Assembly (NCBI GenBank): GCA_022702545.1
Contig: JAHRBC010000006.1
Coordinates: forward strand, 2,108,001-2,172,000
Reading direction: 5' to 3'
Length of the DNA: 64,000 nt
DNA from: Phycomyces nitens
Taxonomy: Eukaryota; Mucoromycota; Mucoromycetes; Mucorales; Phycomycetaceae
A program made the translations under genes and the position numbers. Of the stretch, positions 45,914 to 58,651 are shown one piece after another. Position 1 is the first letter of the stretch; the number at the start of each line of letters is the position of its first letter. The notes beneath the pieces are model-generated. The model ran no database searches. It saw nothing but the letters and a program-made list of their open reading frames with translations, and was not told where the DNA came from.

Positions 45914-48900
45914 TTACTGAATGTTTCCATGCCCATTAACGACAAAGCCAAAGTCCATAACCTCTTTGCATTTCAGAGTTGTATCCACAGGGATAATCTC
46001 ACAAGGTCGGATATGCGGGTTTCCACAAGAATCAGTGCAAAAACCAGGAAGAGAAGAGCAAATATCATAGTCGGCTGTAACTAACAAGTACTTTTGCAAG
46101 CTAAAAGATCCATCTTGATTTCTCAAGACTTTACCAAGCAACAAGGTATTGCCATGCAAAAAGAGTCCAGTTAAGCCATCAACTACTTGGGACTTGTTGA
46201 TATAGTAGCTGTCGGTTTGGTTCTTTCGAGCACCAAAGAAGTGCTTGTTGAAATCCACGTTTTCAGTCTGCAATCTTTGGATCAGAGAACCACTTTTGCC
46301 ACGGACTAGGCATTCTTTCTTGACACCATTTTCTTTCCAGGTCTTGGTATACACAAAGGATAGACCATTGAACAGTTGCCGGCACATGAACTGCTTTCCA
46401 AAACGAGTGGCGACATCGCGAGAAGTGTACTGTCGGTTCGTCTGGAAAAGATGTTCACGGATGAACTTGTTGAACTGTTCAGAACTCTTGGTCTCGTACT
46501 GAAGGGGGCATCCGAATCTTTGTATATCGTCGACCAAATGGTGGAGCATGTGTATCTTGGGGCGCAAAGAGAACATGGGGGCTTTCCAGAACTTCCAATC
46601 AAGTGTTGATCTAACATAAAAAGAGATCTCGTGAAATTTGATAATGCAACTTGTAAAGAATGGATATACACATCAGAGCCACATTCAATACCACGAAGGT
46701 ATATCAAAGAGGTCAACTGTCCCAAGTAGGTAAAGCATTGCATAAAGACATCAAAACGTTCAACTTGTTCAGAGAATACAGTACCAAGAACCGTAGGTAA
46801 AACCTGTATGAGCTGCTTATAATCTCGGCCAATGAATGAACCACTGTGGCGAAGATTATTCCTGAAAGTTCTTGAGTACGCAGAGCTGTTTCTGCTAGAC
46901 ATAATCGCTCTACCAAGACGATCTCTTTCTGAAGGTTTAAGAACTTCCTTCAACAGATAGTCTACCAGATATTTAATGCAACCAAGTGGGACAGTATGGA
47001 GCACCTCTACTGGACAATCTTGGGCTGGGTCAAATGCACCTAAACGAAGAAACTTTTCACTACCATTGACAATAAAGCTATATGTATCAGACATAACCTT
47101 GTACTTTTGAATATCGGTTCCTTTCAATTGAACAGCATCACGGAAATGTGCCAAGTGCTTCTTGGGATACTCATGAGATATGTACGTATCAGATGAGTTT
47201 GGCATTGATCGGACAAGACCAGAAAGCGTAGAATGTTTTGGGCAGAAACATTTACGGCATGGATATCTGGAGTTGGTACCCTTGTGCATAGCCAACTGCG
47301 AGTGTCTAGGATTGTCCGCCATCAAAAAGAGAAGAGGGGCGACAAGAAGAACGTATTCATTATGATCATATGAATATACTTCGATACCACGTTCCAACTG
47401 AGCAAGATTATCAACAATTGGGCCTAGCATATCGACAGCTTGCAGATTTTTATCCGATGTGCAGACAAACAAAGTATTCTCTCGACGACTTCTTTTTTCC
47501 AAAGACATGGCGCCAAGGTACATTAAGTAGCTGTCAAAAACATTGTATTGCTTTGACTTGTTTCCAGAAGTATCGTCAGACCAGAGGATGATAGGAGCAA
47601 CCACAACCTTCATATATCGTGCACCATTATGAGAAGAGCTGGGATAGGCACGTTTGAATCCATTAGAGGGACAAACTCCAGACCAAAGACAAGCGATATG
47701 GGGATCAAGGCCATTGTGAACCAGAGACAACCTTCCGTTACTGTCATAGACTACTGTACAGCCATTTCCTCCGAACGACTGATCCTTTGGAATCGGGCAA
47801 ACAAGTTCATTCAATGGTACCAAGTACCTCTCCGGAAGGATCGCAAAGTTGGTAGTCAATCCAGTCATTATGCCAAGTTCGATATTGTCGAGAGAGCTGC
47901 TTAGGAAACGGAACGATTCAACAAAAGCCATCTTTGAATTGTCTCCAGAAACAGTTTGGCCTTCTTTGGTGAGGAACTTGCTCAATAGCCAGCAGTAGCC
48001 ATGTCTGTCTTTTGCAATATCACCAATCCAATAGTCCTGGCCGTTAACTGTCATCATGGGTGTTTGAAGACTTTCATGATGTTTCCATTTATCACCCTGA
48101 TTCAAGTTCATGATCTGGCCAGTCGTGAAATCAGGGAGGGTAGATATTTGGTCAATCATACCCGGTGTGGCAGCAATGTTCTTCAAGTACTCAGAGGGCT
48201 TGTTCATGAAGAATGCATGCTCTTCTCCATCCTTGTTCGTTCCTTTGCATTCGACAGGACTGAGAACTGGGACCTTTGACTTGATGCGACTTTGGAAATT
48301 GAGGATTCTGTCAGGGGCTGGTAAGACTAATGTCTCCGTAGATTCCTCTTGCAACTTCAAGGTGAGCTTCAGCAGATAATGGATCTTCTTCACCATGCGT
48401 TCCGAGCAAAGATCTTCGTCACCATAAAAGAATGCGTGGAGCAATCCTTCAACGCTGGACTTGAATGGATTTGTCATATCCACAATGTGATCCACTTGTT
48501 CCGTTCGGCTCGTTGCATAATTCAATCGACCAATATCCTCTTCAGTAGTGTCTGAAACGGCATCATACGATTGATCCTCAAAGCTTCTCGACAAAGGCAG
48601 AATCGTATTGAGAAGGAGTGCTTCATCAATTTGGGGCAGTACAGAGTCTGTTTCACCGTTGTCATCTTCATCCGAGTTATAGACATCGGCGTCTGACATA
48701 TCATCGTATTCATCATCATTCTGATCATTGTCTTGGCTATCTTCATCACCAGAATCATTTTCGTTATCAATATTAGGATCATAATGCTGAAAAGCAAATT
48801 CACCAAGGTCAATAGACATAGAACGAGAGGGGTCTACTGATTCATCAAGATCAGATCCAGTCATCGAGATGGGACTATTAAAGGTCCTAATATTAATACA

Positions 48901-49173
48901 TAATACTTATGGTTTTATCAAATAAACTTACTTCTCCTGCTTCCAAGAAAACAACTTCTTGAAATACTCGGAGTCCACCTTTTCTGGATGCTTCAACCTC
49001 ACATGCTGGCGAAATGAGTTAAAAACACGGACTTTTCCATCCTTGCACCATGGACACGTTTGTGATTGTCTGATCTTGTTAACCCTGAGGTTAAGGACGC
49101 TCGAAGAACCAGTATTGTTTTTGTTGTTATTGTTATTGTTGTTTTTGTTGATGTTATTGTAATTGTTGTTCAT
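45914..49173 (-). pseudogene. CACTA-like transposase of element F, one frameshift
   Basis: Exon 1 (49173 to about 48931) starts with an Asn-rich stretch and encodes a C2H2-like finger (CPWCKDGKVRVF, then RQHVRLKH). A 50-60 nt intron leads to the main exon. It begins with a long acidic region (about 100 residues) and continues with HKGTNSRYPCRKC, DPAQDCPVEVLHTVPLG and, near the end, PKIHMLHHLVDDIQRFG and FNKFIREH. A single lost base near 46645 shifts the frame; the continuation is open to 45914. The core motifs differ from the tnp2 proteins of C, D and X2, so this is a separate branch. Exact superfamily uncertain. Apart from the frameshift the gene is complete. Confidence 0.75.
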
Positions 49174-50162
49174 AATTATAGTGTATGAAAGGACTTTAAC
49201 AATTTGTTAGAAACAAAGGTGGGCTAATTTATAGAATTAAGGAACCTTTTGACGTAAGTTAATGCTAGTCACAATTGTCATTACGTAGGAATTTCCAAGC
49301 AATTCTTATTTTTGTCTTATGTTTTTCACGTTCTAAACAAAAGAAAAAATAAGATGACTCTATTACATCAGCTTATTAATGCTAATCATTTACTTGTATG
49401 TCATTACCACGTAACCTTCATAGTAAGAAAAGCTTAGCTTCATACTTTCACACGAAAAACACTAGGTATGATAAAACACGCGTTACATTTACCTTTACTA
49501 ACTTTTTTATCATTAGTCAATAGGTATTGTTATATGTATAGACTTACCGAGAAATACAAGCCTTATACTTGGTATGTACGTATGCTATTATCTTATTTCC
49601 ACATTATATGTATACATCATTTACTTATCATTGCTACATTTATAGGCCCTTCATCTTGTCTTTCCATTGTAAAAAAAAGGTATTTATATTATTATCCTAA
49701 GGATATACATGCTCAGCATAACTAACTCATCTACTGTACTGTAGGTAAGTCTCTTAGACATCATTATGGCATTACTATGAAGCATTTAGTAGTGTAGCTA
49801 TTGCAGCCTGTGTAGTAGGCTATGCAGTAGGCTGTGTAGTAGGCTATACAGTAGGCTATACAGTAGGCTATACAGTAGGCTATACAGTAGGCTATACAGT
49901 ATGTAAATAGTATGTAAATAGTACGTAAATAGTAGGCTGTATTATTAGGAACTAAAATTTATTTCAATAAAAAAATATATTTTTAAACCAATAATATTAT
50001 TACATTTTATGTATTTTACCAATTATTTGCCCTACCCCCCAAATATCAAATCTTTTTTTAGCAGAAGCTTTGTATAACTTTGACTCCATATATGGTATGT
50101 ATTTCGCTAAAACTATAAATACTCTTTCGTCTGCGGGACTAGAATAAAAATCGGTGGGTGTG
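49174..50162 (+). other. Element F right arm: mini-exon-like blocks and minisatellite
   Basis: The plus strand shows short blocks bounded by AG and GT, for example from about 49541 to a GTATGT at 49572 and from about 49646 to a GTATTT near 49679, as in the arms of C and X. No long frame is convincing. 49805-49910 is a tandem repeat listed separately. Confidence 0.35.
49805..49910. repeat. Minisatellite GTAGGCTATACA in element F
   Basis: Seven to eight tandem copies of a 13-14 bp unit (GTAGGCTATACA and variants), followed by three copies of GTAAATAGTA-like units. Confidence 0.85.
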
Positions 50163-50183
50163 ATGTGTGTAGGACGTTATTTT

Positions 50184-50494
50184 TGTCGTTCCTGATCTGG
50201 GATGGTCTTCCTTTTACTATAACAAAGCCAAAAGGTCAATCCCACTGGGGAAACAGGAGTATATGTAAAATCAAAGAGAGGATAAAAGATACTTTTTATT
50301 ATTATGATTTTGGTTATCTTATATAGTTCTCTAACTAATACTGTGCATTATCCGCAGTAGTTATTATATGATATTTTCATAAAAGAAGAGACATTGTACT
50401 GTGGTTAATGCTCAGGAAGATGTTACTGCGCATAAAGAAGTACTGCGGTTAATCATCTTCAGATTTTATGGATTCATCAAAATAATGTCCGACA
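50184..50494 (-). repeat. Solo LTR of the element E family
   Basis: This 311-bp inverse copy of the E LTR has five differences. All are T where E has C in this orientation, four of them at CpG. The flanks TTTT and CCTG do not match, so the target duplication is lost or was rearranged. 50495-50657, between it and element G, holds no gene. Confidence 0.95.
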
Positions 50495-51099
50495 CCTGAT
50501 CTAGGCTATCATGTCAAGTCTCAATCTGGTATTTCTTTTCTGGCACTTGTAATTTGTCGTGCCTGAATTAATGTCAGCCAATCAGGATGACAATTACACA
50601 GAGTTCTCTTTTGAGAACAATGACCAAATTGATTCCCTTTTGCTCTCTGAAGACCTACACTATGGTGGAAAAAACGGTAGCTAACTACCGTTTTGGTAGC
50701 ATTACTACCGTTTTTTCCCACCAAAAAAAATGGTAGTAAAGACTCTGTATAAGGCGATTTCGGTAGCTGTTACCATTTTTTTAGTGCGAAAAAAAAGGGT
50801 AATTATGAGGCAGGAATAGGCACAGCTACCGTTTTTTTATCCAACCAAAATCGTTTCTTTATATACTATAGCCTCTCTTTTATATTACTTTATATACTAG
50901 CACCTATTCTTTTTTTACTGCCATTTATTTGAAATAATGGTTTATTTTTTATTATAATTTCGATTTATTTCAAATAATATTAAAATATGTATAATAATAA
51001 TATAGAAACATACCAAAAGCAAATACTATTTAATATTATAAAACGTATATGGTACAAACCTTTTACTCAATCTATACACGATGCCAACAACATGTTGTT

Positions 51100-51570
51100 A
51101 TGACTTGGATGGCCTTTGGTCTTCACCGATTGCTATAAAAATATTGTGGTCAGAGAATGAAGCAATCAAATAAACCGAGCTTATTATTTTGGATAGCATA
51201 CCAGTATACATTGTGCTTGTCAATCGGCGTGCCAAGCATCTTGTTATGGATCACTGTCATGACTTGGATAGCACCTTTGGTCTTCATCGATTGCTATAAA
51301 AATATTGTGGTCAGAGAATGAAGCAATCAAATAAACCAAATATATTGTTTTGGGTAGCATACCAGTATATATTGTGCTTGTTAATCAGCGTGCCAAGCAT
51401 CTTGTTGTGAATCACTGTCATGACTTGGAAGGCCTTTGGTCTTCATCAATTGCTATAAAGATATTGTGGTCAGAAAATGAAGCGATCAAATAAACTGAGC
51501 ATATTGTTTTGGATAGCATACCAGTATATATTGTGCTTGTTAATCGGTATACCAAGCATCTCTTGAATTA
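51100..51570. repeat. Three tandem copies of a 160-bp unit in element G
   Basis: The unit contains TTGCTATAAAAATATTGTGG and CATACCAGTATA. Copies start near 51121, 51282 and 51441. The corresponding part of B (about 20780-20930) has a single copy. Confidence 0.85.
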
Positions 51571-52339
51571 ATGCCACTATATGAAACGTACAGATGTAAA
51601 TACGAGATGCAGTAGAAGGAGAATAGAGAATGCGCAATATGATTAATTAAAGAGTGTAAACATATTATAATATTCTTACCATAGAAAATATATTGCTGTA
51701 AAGTCAGCTCATAAGATTTAAAACTAATTCGAATATAATGGTAATTGGCAGAATGAGTACATCATTAAGAAAACAATATGCATATTCTACAGAGATTCCC
51801 AGGTGGGGAGGTGGGGAATGACAAACTTTAGTGTAATATAGCTGTAAAAAAATTTCACCTTTTTTTAGTGTCTGAAAAATTATGAGATGAGTGTTTCATT
51901 CCTTGATTAAAGATAGCAGAGCTGAAGATGTGGTAAACAAGATTCCAATTGGATGTTTATGTCATTGACAACCTTACATAAGGGAGGGTCATTTAGTTTT
52001 ACTTCAAAAAAGTAGAGCAAAGAAAAGAAAAGAAATACAAACTAACCTCGGCATAATACAGCTATAAAAAAATTTTCATTTTTTTTTGGTGTTTGAAAAC
52101 GGGCAAGATGTGTATTTCATTCCTAGATTAAAAACAACAGAGCTGAAGATGTGGTATACAAGATGCCAATCGGGCATTTATTAAGGTGGCAATCTTACGT
52201 GATGGAGAGTTATTCGATTTTATTTCAAAGGAGAGGACCAAAGCAAAGATAAAACAGCTAAAGGAAAAGAAGAAAAGAAAAAGTGCGCTAAAACATATAC
52301 TAAAAATATGAGAGAACCAATAAGAGCAGCCTAAAGAAT

Positions 52340-52745
52340 ATTAAAGACTTAGTCTGTTTCTCTTAGATGAAGGCTCATTGCTCATTCCTAGTGGTGTAAA
52401 CCTATATCAAACAGTAGAAATATTATATTAATATTAAATTGAGAATAGATGAGCAACAAAAAAGCTCTAACTTATAGTACATCTGTCATGATTGGGGATT
52501 CAGCCTCGTCATCCGTTTGAAATACCTCATCTTCCGAAAGAAAAGAACTGCTTGCTCTTTCCTGCTATAACATAATAAAAATATTGTATTAATTATAATG
52601 TATATTCAAATGTTTGTTAATTAATAAACTTGCCTGGCTGTTCTCTGCTATTTTTCTCTTACAAGTCTGGTTTGCACTCTTAAAGGTGTCTTGAAGAAGA
52701 TTCTTGGCACACCACATTCTTTTGCACTTGTAAATGTGGAGTGCT
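52340..52745 (-). pseudogene. Remnant of the A/B-type accessory gene in element G
   Basis: The last exons and the end of exon 2 are recognisable by alignment with B 21459-21860, including the GC donor context and the intron sequences. The sequence stops matching at about 52745, where it joins the transposase remnant. The coiled-coil start is missing. Confidence 0.75.
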
Positions 52746-52861
52746 ATTGTCCTAGCCGTGCCTCACTGGCCACAATCATTGATGACAGGTACGTTGATTT
52801 TGTCATCATTGACCAAGAAGTGTCTTTGCTGCTGTTGCTATTATTAGTCAAATAATCTCTT

Positions 52862-53747
52862 ACCTACCCATGGAAAAAGTAATTAGAGTATACTCCAAGC
52901 TTATCACATCAAACTTGAAGGGCGGTAGAAATGCCAGTTTGCTTGTTGAGCGCTTTGCTGTTCATAGCTTTGTCAGTTCAGCAAACAGCTCTCAGAATTA
53001 TCCTAGTACAAGTCAGCCGTCCACATATAATGAAGCAAGTTTCTTGGATCTTCCAGATGGTGTAAGTGCTGCCCAGCTATGGGAGCCATTCAACTGACAT
53101 GCCAGCTTGAATGATGATGACTTGGAAGGTGTCAGCAGCCCTGTTGTCAAGAATACTTTGGCAAAGTACTATGTGTGAAACAGTGGTATGAACAGTATTG
53201 AACTTGATGACCCAACGATTGTTGTTGCTTCTTGTCTTTGGAAAAATTCAACCGTACATTCTTCATGTATGTACCGAAGAATAAAAAACGAGACCAGACG
53301 TGGCAATCATCATGTGATGTTTACCTGTCCGTACAGAAAGTGAGTATTGGTATTATTCAAAATACAAAATAGAGATCACTCGCATTTTTTATATTTTTAT
53401 CTAGCCGTCGCAATATAACTATTCAAAGCTGGTTTGTTGGCACTGTGGAATTTTATTTTGAGCATAAAGAGGTTGATGGCACACCGCACTTTCTGGCATT
53501 TGTTGAAGTGATGAAAGAGCATGGTACAGCAGCCCATGACTCATCTGTGCCAATCGTAATACGGCGGTCACACAGCTCAACTGGACAAACAACCCAGCCA
53601 AAATATGCTGTTAATGTGGATGACATTCAGCATCAAGTTGGGCTCATCCAGTACCCTCCGAGTAGTAATCAGTTCTTTATCATTGCACCATATTACGTGT
53701 TTAATGACAATCTGCGTGTGACCATGGGGAACCTTGCCACTTTATAA
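52862..53747 (+). pseudogene. Remnant of the A/B-type transposase gene in element G
   Basis: It corresponds to the ends of exons 6 and 7 of the B transposase (31540-32428). Recognisable are GGRNASLLVERF, AAQLWEPF and VGLIQYPP, with the same intron between the exons (near 53340-53404). In-frame TGA codons interrupt it near 53095 and 53177. It lacks the ATACC pentamers that fill the same region of A and B. Confidence 0.85.
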
Positions 53748-53799
53748 AAATTTTCTTTTTCTTTTTTCTTTCCTTATAAATATCAATACCAAATAAAAT

Positions 53800-54418
53800 A
53801 AAATAAAATGGCTAATAATGTCAAAAATAAAAATTCGGTTTCAAAAAAACGGTAGCATAACTACCGTTTTGTTCACACAGGCGAAAAATTATTTTTCTCA
53901 AAAATGCGCAACATCTTTAACACCAAATAAAATGCTCATTTCAATAAATAACGTTGCCTAAAAACTTACGAGCCCTTTCTATGGTACTACAACTACCTCA
54001 TTGCCTGATGAAAAGACATTCCATGCAACTTTTATGATTTGGGATCGATGACATTACCTTTCAACCACAATCTGCGGAGATAAAGTGCTCTAATAAATAT
54101 TAATGTCATATAAAATAAAATAAAATGGCTAATAATATCAAAAACAAAAAATTGGTTTCAAAAAAACGGTAGTTATGCTACCGTTTTGTTCACACAGGTG
54201 AAAAATTATTTTTCTCAAAAATGCACAATATCGTTAACACTAAATAAAATGCTCATTTCAATAAATAACGTTGCCTAAAAACTTACGAGCCCTTTCTATG
54301 GTACTACAACTACCTCATTGCCTGATGAAAAGACATTCCATGCGACTTTTATGAATTGGCATCGATGACATTACCTTTCAACCACAATCTGCGGAGATAA
54401 AGTGCTCAAAAATCATAA
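53800..54418. repeat. Tandem duplication of the subterminal region of element G
   Basis: A 317-bp unit starting GGCTAATAATGTCAAAAA is present twice (about 53810 and 54127). Each copy contains the ACGGTAG/CTACCG palindrome and the conserved CCCTTTCTATGGTACTACAA string. A and B have one copy at this end. Confidence 0.85.
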
Positions 54419-54699
54419 AAAACGATAGTTATGCTACCATTTTCGGCACAGCTACCACTGGGAAAACCATTTGATATACACTGGTATATAGGTAGGTATA
54501 TTCCTGGACAAAGGTAAGGTATATACTGGAGTTTATGTGAACAAATGCCTAGTGCACAAGGTACCTTTGGTGCCTGAGCATTTTTGCGCTAAACACTGGT
54601 GTTTAGTCCACTAGGGGTGATGCTAGTAAGGGGAGTTAGTATTCTTAATATGTCAACTTGAAGTGAATACCAGAATTACCTATGCAAATCTCAGTTTTA

Positions 54700-56100
54700 A
54701 TTTTATTATATTCAATAAGTCTATTAAAAATAGAATGGCGAGGTTCCTTTGCCTACACCCTTGAGAAGTCACATAACTGTAGTATAAGGTACTTTGCCTA
54801 CAGTAGATAGCCCATTATTTATTGATTTTGGTATCCTCTTTATTACTCTCGACCAGTGATATACTCTCAATTATTTTATATCCCGTACTTATTAGGTTGT
54901 TTATGGTTTATATTTGTGTTTATTGGAAAGAATAGAATGGTTCTATACACGAGTTCTAATACTATTACGGTCTATCCTTGCCGCTTCTACCAGCCTACTT
55001 GATACTACTTGGATCGGGTGCTTCTCTACTGAACAATACCTGAAAATAGGGTCTGGCGGCAATTTAGGTGGTTGCGGTAGTGTTCTGATATAATAAAAGT
55101 TATATTAGCGATATATATTCAAGAGTGCAGGTGCTATTCAAGATGCGAGGGATATTATACTTACATTGCAAAGATTGGATAAGAATGGACAAAGAGGGGC
55201 TAAATTGTGTGACATGGCATCTTGTATGATTGGATTGACTAGAGATGGGATAAAATAAATTAATATGGGTGAATTGAGTGATAGAAAAATTTATTTACAT
55301 ACCAAAAACAGAGTTGGTGATTATAGTAGAGGGATGGTATATGGCGGCCAATAATAGTGTCTTGTTAAGAGTATAGAAAATTATTAGTAAATAGCCAGAA
55401 TAATATTATGGAAAAGAATAAAGGCCAAGAAACGGCGTTACCATTATGATAACCAGTCGTAGATGATGAGAGAGGCAGATGGGGTGGACAGTGATGGTGA
55501 TAGCCTAAATTAGAATAAGCAACGTTAGAAAAGAAAATTATTTTTTTTTAACACAAAAAAGTTTTTTTTTACCTGGGCACTGATGATGGTGCTATATAAT
55601 AGGCCATGCGGGTGGAATAGGGCTATAAGATAAAAAGAGCAAACGGAAATAATATTATAGAAAAGTATAAAGAACAAGAAACGGCATTACCATCATGACA
55701 GCAGCCATAGATTATGGAAGAGGCAGATGGGGTGAATGGCAGGGGTGGTCTATTGCAGAGTAAACAAAGTCAGATAAGGAAAATTTTGATTTGAAAAGAC
55801 TTTTTTACCATGGTCCCGATGACAGTATAATATAATGAGATGTGTGAGTCAAAGAGGTCTATAAGATTGATAGAAAGAGAGAGAGTCAGAATAAATTATA
55901 AGATTACAGAGAGTTTAACTGATGATTGTTAACCTGGATGGGCAATGTGGAAAGGATGCATCGGAATCAGCCTGTGTTTATGGGAGTGTAAAGAGAAAAG
56001 TAAATTGGTGCGTATATAGGGAAAAAGAGAGATTAATTACAAGGGCCCACATCGAATTTGAAATAGAGACAGAATAGGTGTAATGGATGGAATCCAAAAT
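54700..56100 (-). other. X1 left arm: run of spliced mini-exon-like blocks
   Basis: At least eight blocks of 38-74 nt on the minus strand each have AG before and GT after, including 55238-55165 and 55360-55303. Two of the blocks, near 55450-55510 and 55692-55752, are paralogous (CCCCATCTGCCTCT core). An AATAAA signal follows near 54919-54924. The same order and splice positions recur in X2. In X1 a stop ends the longest joined frame after about 45 residues. Transcription is inferred. Confidence 0.5.
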
Positions 56101-56691
56101 ATATCTTGAGCGATTAATATGCTTTGCTAGGTTTCAGTCTGCTGTTTATTATTTTCTTGGGCTTACAATAAAGGCGCAGAATCAATGTGAAAAAAAAAAG
56201 CTGTGTAATCAACACTATCAAGAATCGTTTGGTTCAAAGAATAAGGTTTTTGGGATAGATGGATAATGTTTATTGTTAAAGAGCCTGTATAATTTAAACA
56301 GAATAAAATATATAGACAAATAGATTTAAAGCTAAATGAATAGTAATATTAATTGTGTTATAGAATAAACCCAAAGTATATATATATAAAAACCGATTTT
56401 ACAAAGTCTTTTTCTTTATCCAAAGAGACCAACTCACTAGTTAATTAATAAAGGACAATTTTGATTGCCGATATCAACTCTGATAGTCTACAAGAAGTCT
56501 TTTTGGATACAGCCATGTATATGGCTATTAATATATAATATGCTTTTCGTATAATTGACTTGTTCTTTCTCACTCTTTTGTGTTCTCATCATCTTATTAT
56601 CTTTTTAGTTACAAGTAAAGAATATCATTTATATTAAATCCAGACACAGTATAATATAATTGACACTGACTATTTTAATATTCTTTAGACA
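56101..56691. promoter_or_regulatory. X1 region upstream of the accessory gene
   Basis: AT-rich DNA between the outward mini-exon blocks and the accessory start. It probably holds a two-way promoter. I see no gene. Confidence 0.35.
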
Positions 56692-57431
56692 ATGGCAAAC
56701 AGACGCGCACTCGCTCCTCAGCCCAATGCAGAGAATCCTCGGATGATGGAGGAGATAATTGCTATGAAGCAAACTGTCTTGACAATAAGCAACGACGTAG
56801 GCTTTCTCAAACAAGCATATACCACCATGAACGGCCAAAGTGGTACCAATGTTGGAGGCAACACCAACACTGGTCAGCCTTCAAATGCTGGGCCAGTGGT
56901 TCCTGTTGCTGTGGCCCCAGTTGTCAGCACTACTGGCAATGTTCTTCCTGAGCCAAAACCAAAGGACCTCACGGAAGTGATTGTAAGTAACAGAGTAATA
57001 ATAATTCACTAATTTAATGCTATAAAATAGAGACTTATTCATGGCTACATGTGGACGCCAAGGTTCAGGTCGAATGACCAGGCCAAAATTGAGGCCAACA
57101 ACAGGAAGCCCAGGTGGAACACCAAGGTCTTCTTCAACGACAGTCCAAATAAAGAGTTGGTGGACAACCTAATGGCCTTCCTGGTGCAAAGGTCTCGGGA
57201 CCCCAGGTTGCGAAACAGTGACATCCGTGAAAAGGTTCACAACCACTTCCGCAGTCGGTGTCACCTGGAGTCCCAGACTTCTAGCAAGAGGGATGCCGCA
57301 AAGGCAAAGACACGGCGCTCTTCTCGTGAGGGTGATGTAAGTTGTGTTTTATATTCTAATCAGAGCTTAGTTTTAAGAGTAATATTAATACCAATTGATC
57401 TATAGCATCTCAAATGCCGTGGCCTTACCTA
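56692..57431 (+). pseudogene. Accessory gene of X1, cut in exon 3 by X2
   Basis: Exon 1 (56692-56982) encodes a basic start and coiled coil. Exon 2 (57031-57336) is exactly 306 nt, as in C and X2, with the WTPRF and NxxPRWN segment. Exon 3 begins at 57406 and is interrupted after 26 nt by the X2 terminus at 57432. No continuation is found after X2, so the rest was lost. The preserved part is open. Confidence 0.82.
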
Positions 57432-58141
57432 CACTGGAAAAACGGGCTTGATTACTAGTGTGGAAAGATAAGTAAACAATAGTGTAATTACCTGAATTAT
57501 GATAGACTCTACATATAATTCCGCTTGAGAACAACCTAGTCTTAGCTGCTAGCAGTATGTCGTGATAATTGCTAGCATAATTATTGAAAGAGGTGCTGCA
57601 GCTGAGGTCCAGTAGCACTTTTGGCGGGTGTATCTAATTAGGTTATGGGGGGATTAAGCATTTAAATGTGCGGTTCCGTTTTGAAAGAATCTATTTTGAG
57701 AGAATAACACTGTAGTATTTTACATCTTTACTACACTTTTTTCATCCTCATAGTGTAGTATTTAATCTTCTTTATTCTTCTTGACCAATAATATATCACC
57801 CATTATTTGATTTCCCGTTTATAATTGATTGGTAATGTTTTACGTTTTTATTTTTATTAGAAAGAATAGAATGTTTCTAGGTTTAGGGTCTACTATTACG
57901 CCTATTCCTATGGCCTAGCCGTTTCTACCTGGTTGCCTGCTGCTATTTGGATGGAATATTTTTCTACATAAAAAATACCTGCAAAAATATGAATATCCAG
58001 TGATTTTTTGGGCTGCGGGAGTGTTCTGTAAAAGATAAAAGAAGTGTTAATGATATGGAGTACAAAGAGAAAATTTTTGTGTGTCAAAAGATACTTACAT
58101 TGCAAGAGATGGGCAAGAGTGCGCAAAGGGGACTTGAATTT

Positions 58142-58651
58142 TAAGGCTGGATGGGCTGTGTGGCGGGTTTTACTATAAAAAAGGGAATAAAAATTAATAT
58201 GGGTGAACAGAGTAATGATATATTTAATTTACATACCAGGAGCCAAATGGGTTATCAAAGTAGGGGGCATGGTGTGCAAAGAAAGACCAAAGGAGCCTAT
58301 AAAACACATAATAATAATTATTAATAAATAGTCTGAATAATATTTTGGATAAGCAAAAAGAGATTTATAAAGAATATTACCTTTATGATTACAATCGCGA
58401 ATGATGGAGGAGGCCGATGGCGTGAATAGAAAGGGCAGTCTACAATGGAATAGAGTCAGAGAGGGAATACATATGATTGAAAGAAAAATTTTTACCTGGT
58501 GCCGATGGCATCCTTATATAATTTGTTTGGCCAATCTAAGAGAGAAAGTGAAAATAATTTTTATCAAGATGATGGTACCAGTGAATGCGGCCAGTGAGTA
58601 TTTGTTTGGATGGCCATTGTGGAAAGGATGAGTTGCAATGGGAGCGCACAT
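58142..58651 (-). other. Candidate five-exon mini-gene in the X2 left arm, 87 codons
   Basis: Exon-like blocks are 58651-58579, 58535-58496, 58439-58381, 58296-58237 and 58173-58142. Each has AG/GT borders, and introns are 40-85 nt. Joined, they stay open for 87 codons from an ATG at 58651 to TAA at 58142-58144. The product has no motif I recognise and no obvious signal peptide. An AATAAA lies at 57852-57857 beyond further blocks. The same splice borders occur in X1. An open frame of this length across four junctions is suggestive but could be chance; upstream exons may be missing. RNA evidence is needed to call it a gene. Confidence 0.4.

Larger units (their letters stand above)
45643..50162. 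mobile_element. CACTA-related DNA transposon F with CACACCC termini
   Basis: The ends are inverted: CACACCCACTGATTTTT at 45643, and CACACCCACCGATTTTT on the reverse strand from 50162. A 2-bp AT flanks both (45641-45642 and 50163-50164). It abuts the target duplication of element E. It carries one large transposase gene on the minus strand. 45643-45913 and 49175-50162 hold no long conserved frame. Confidence 0.75.

Noticed and set aside
49468..49725. 85-codon frame in the F right arm as a gene
   Set aside because: It is hydrophobic and AT-driven, crosses intron-like signals, and has no counterpart in related elements.
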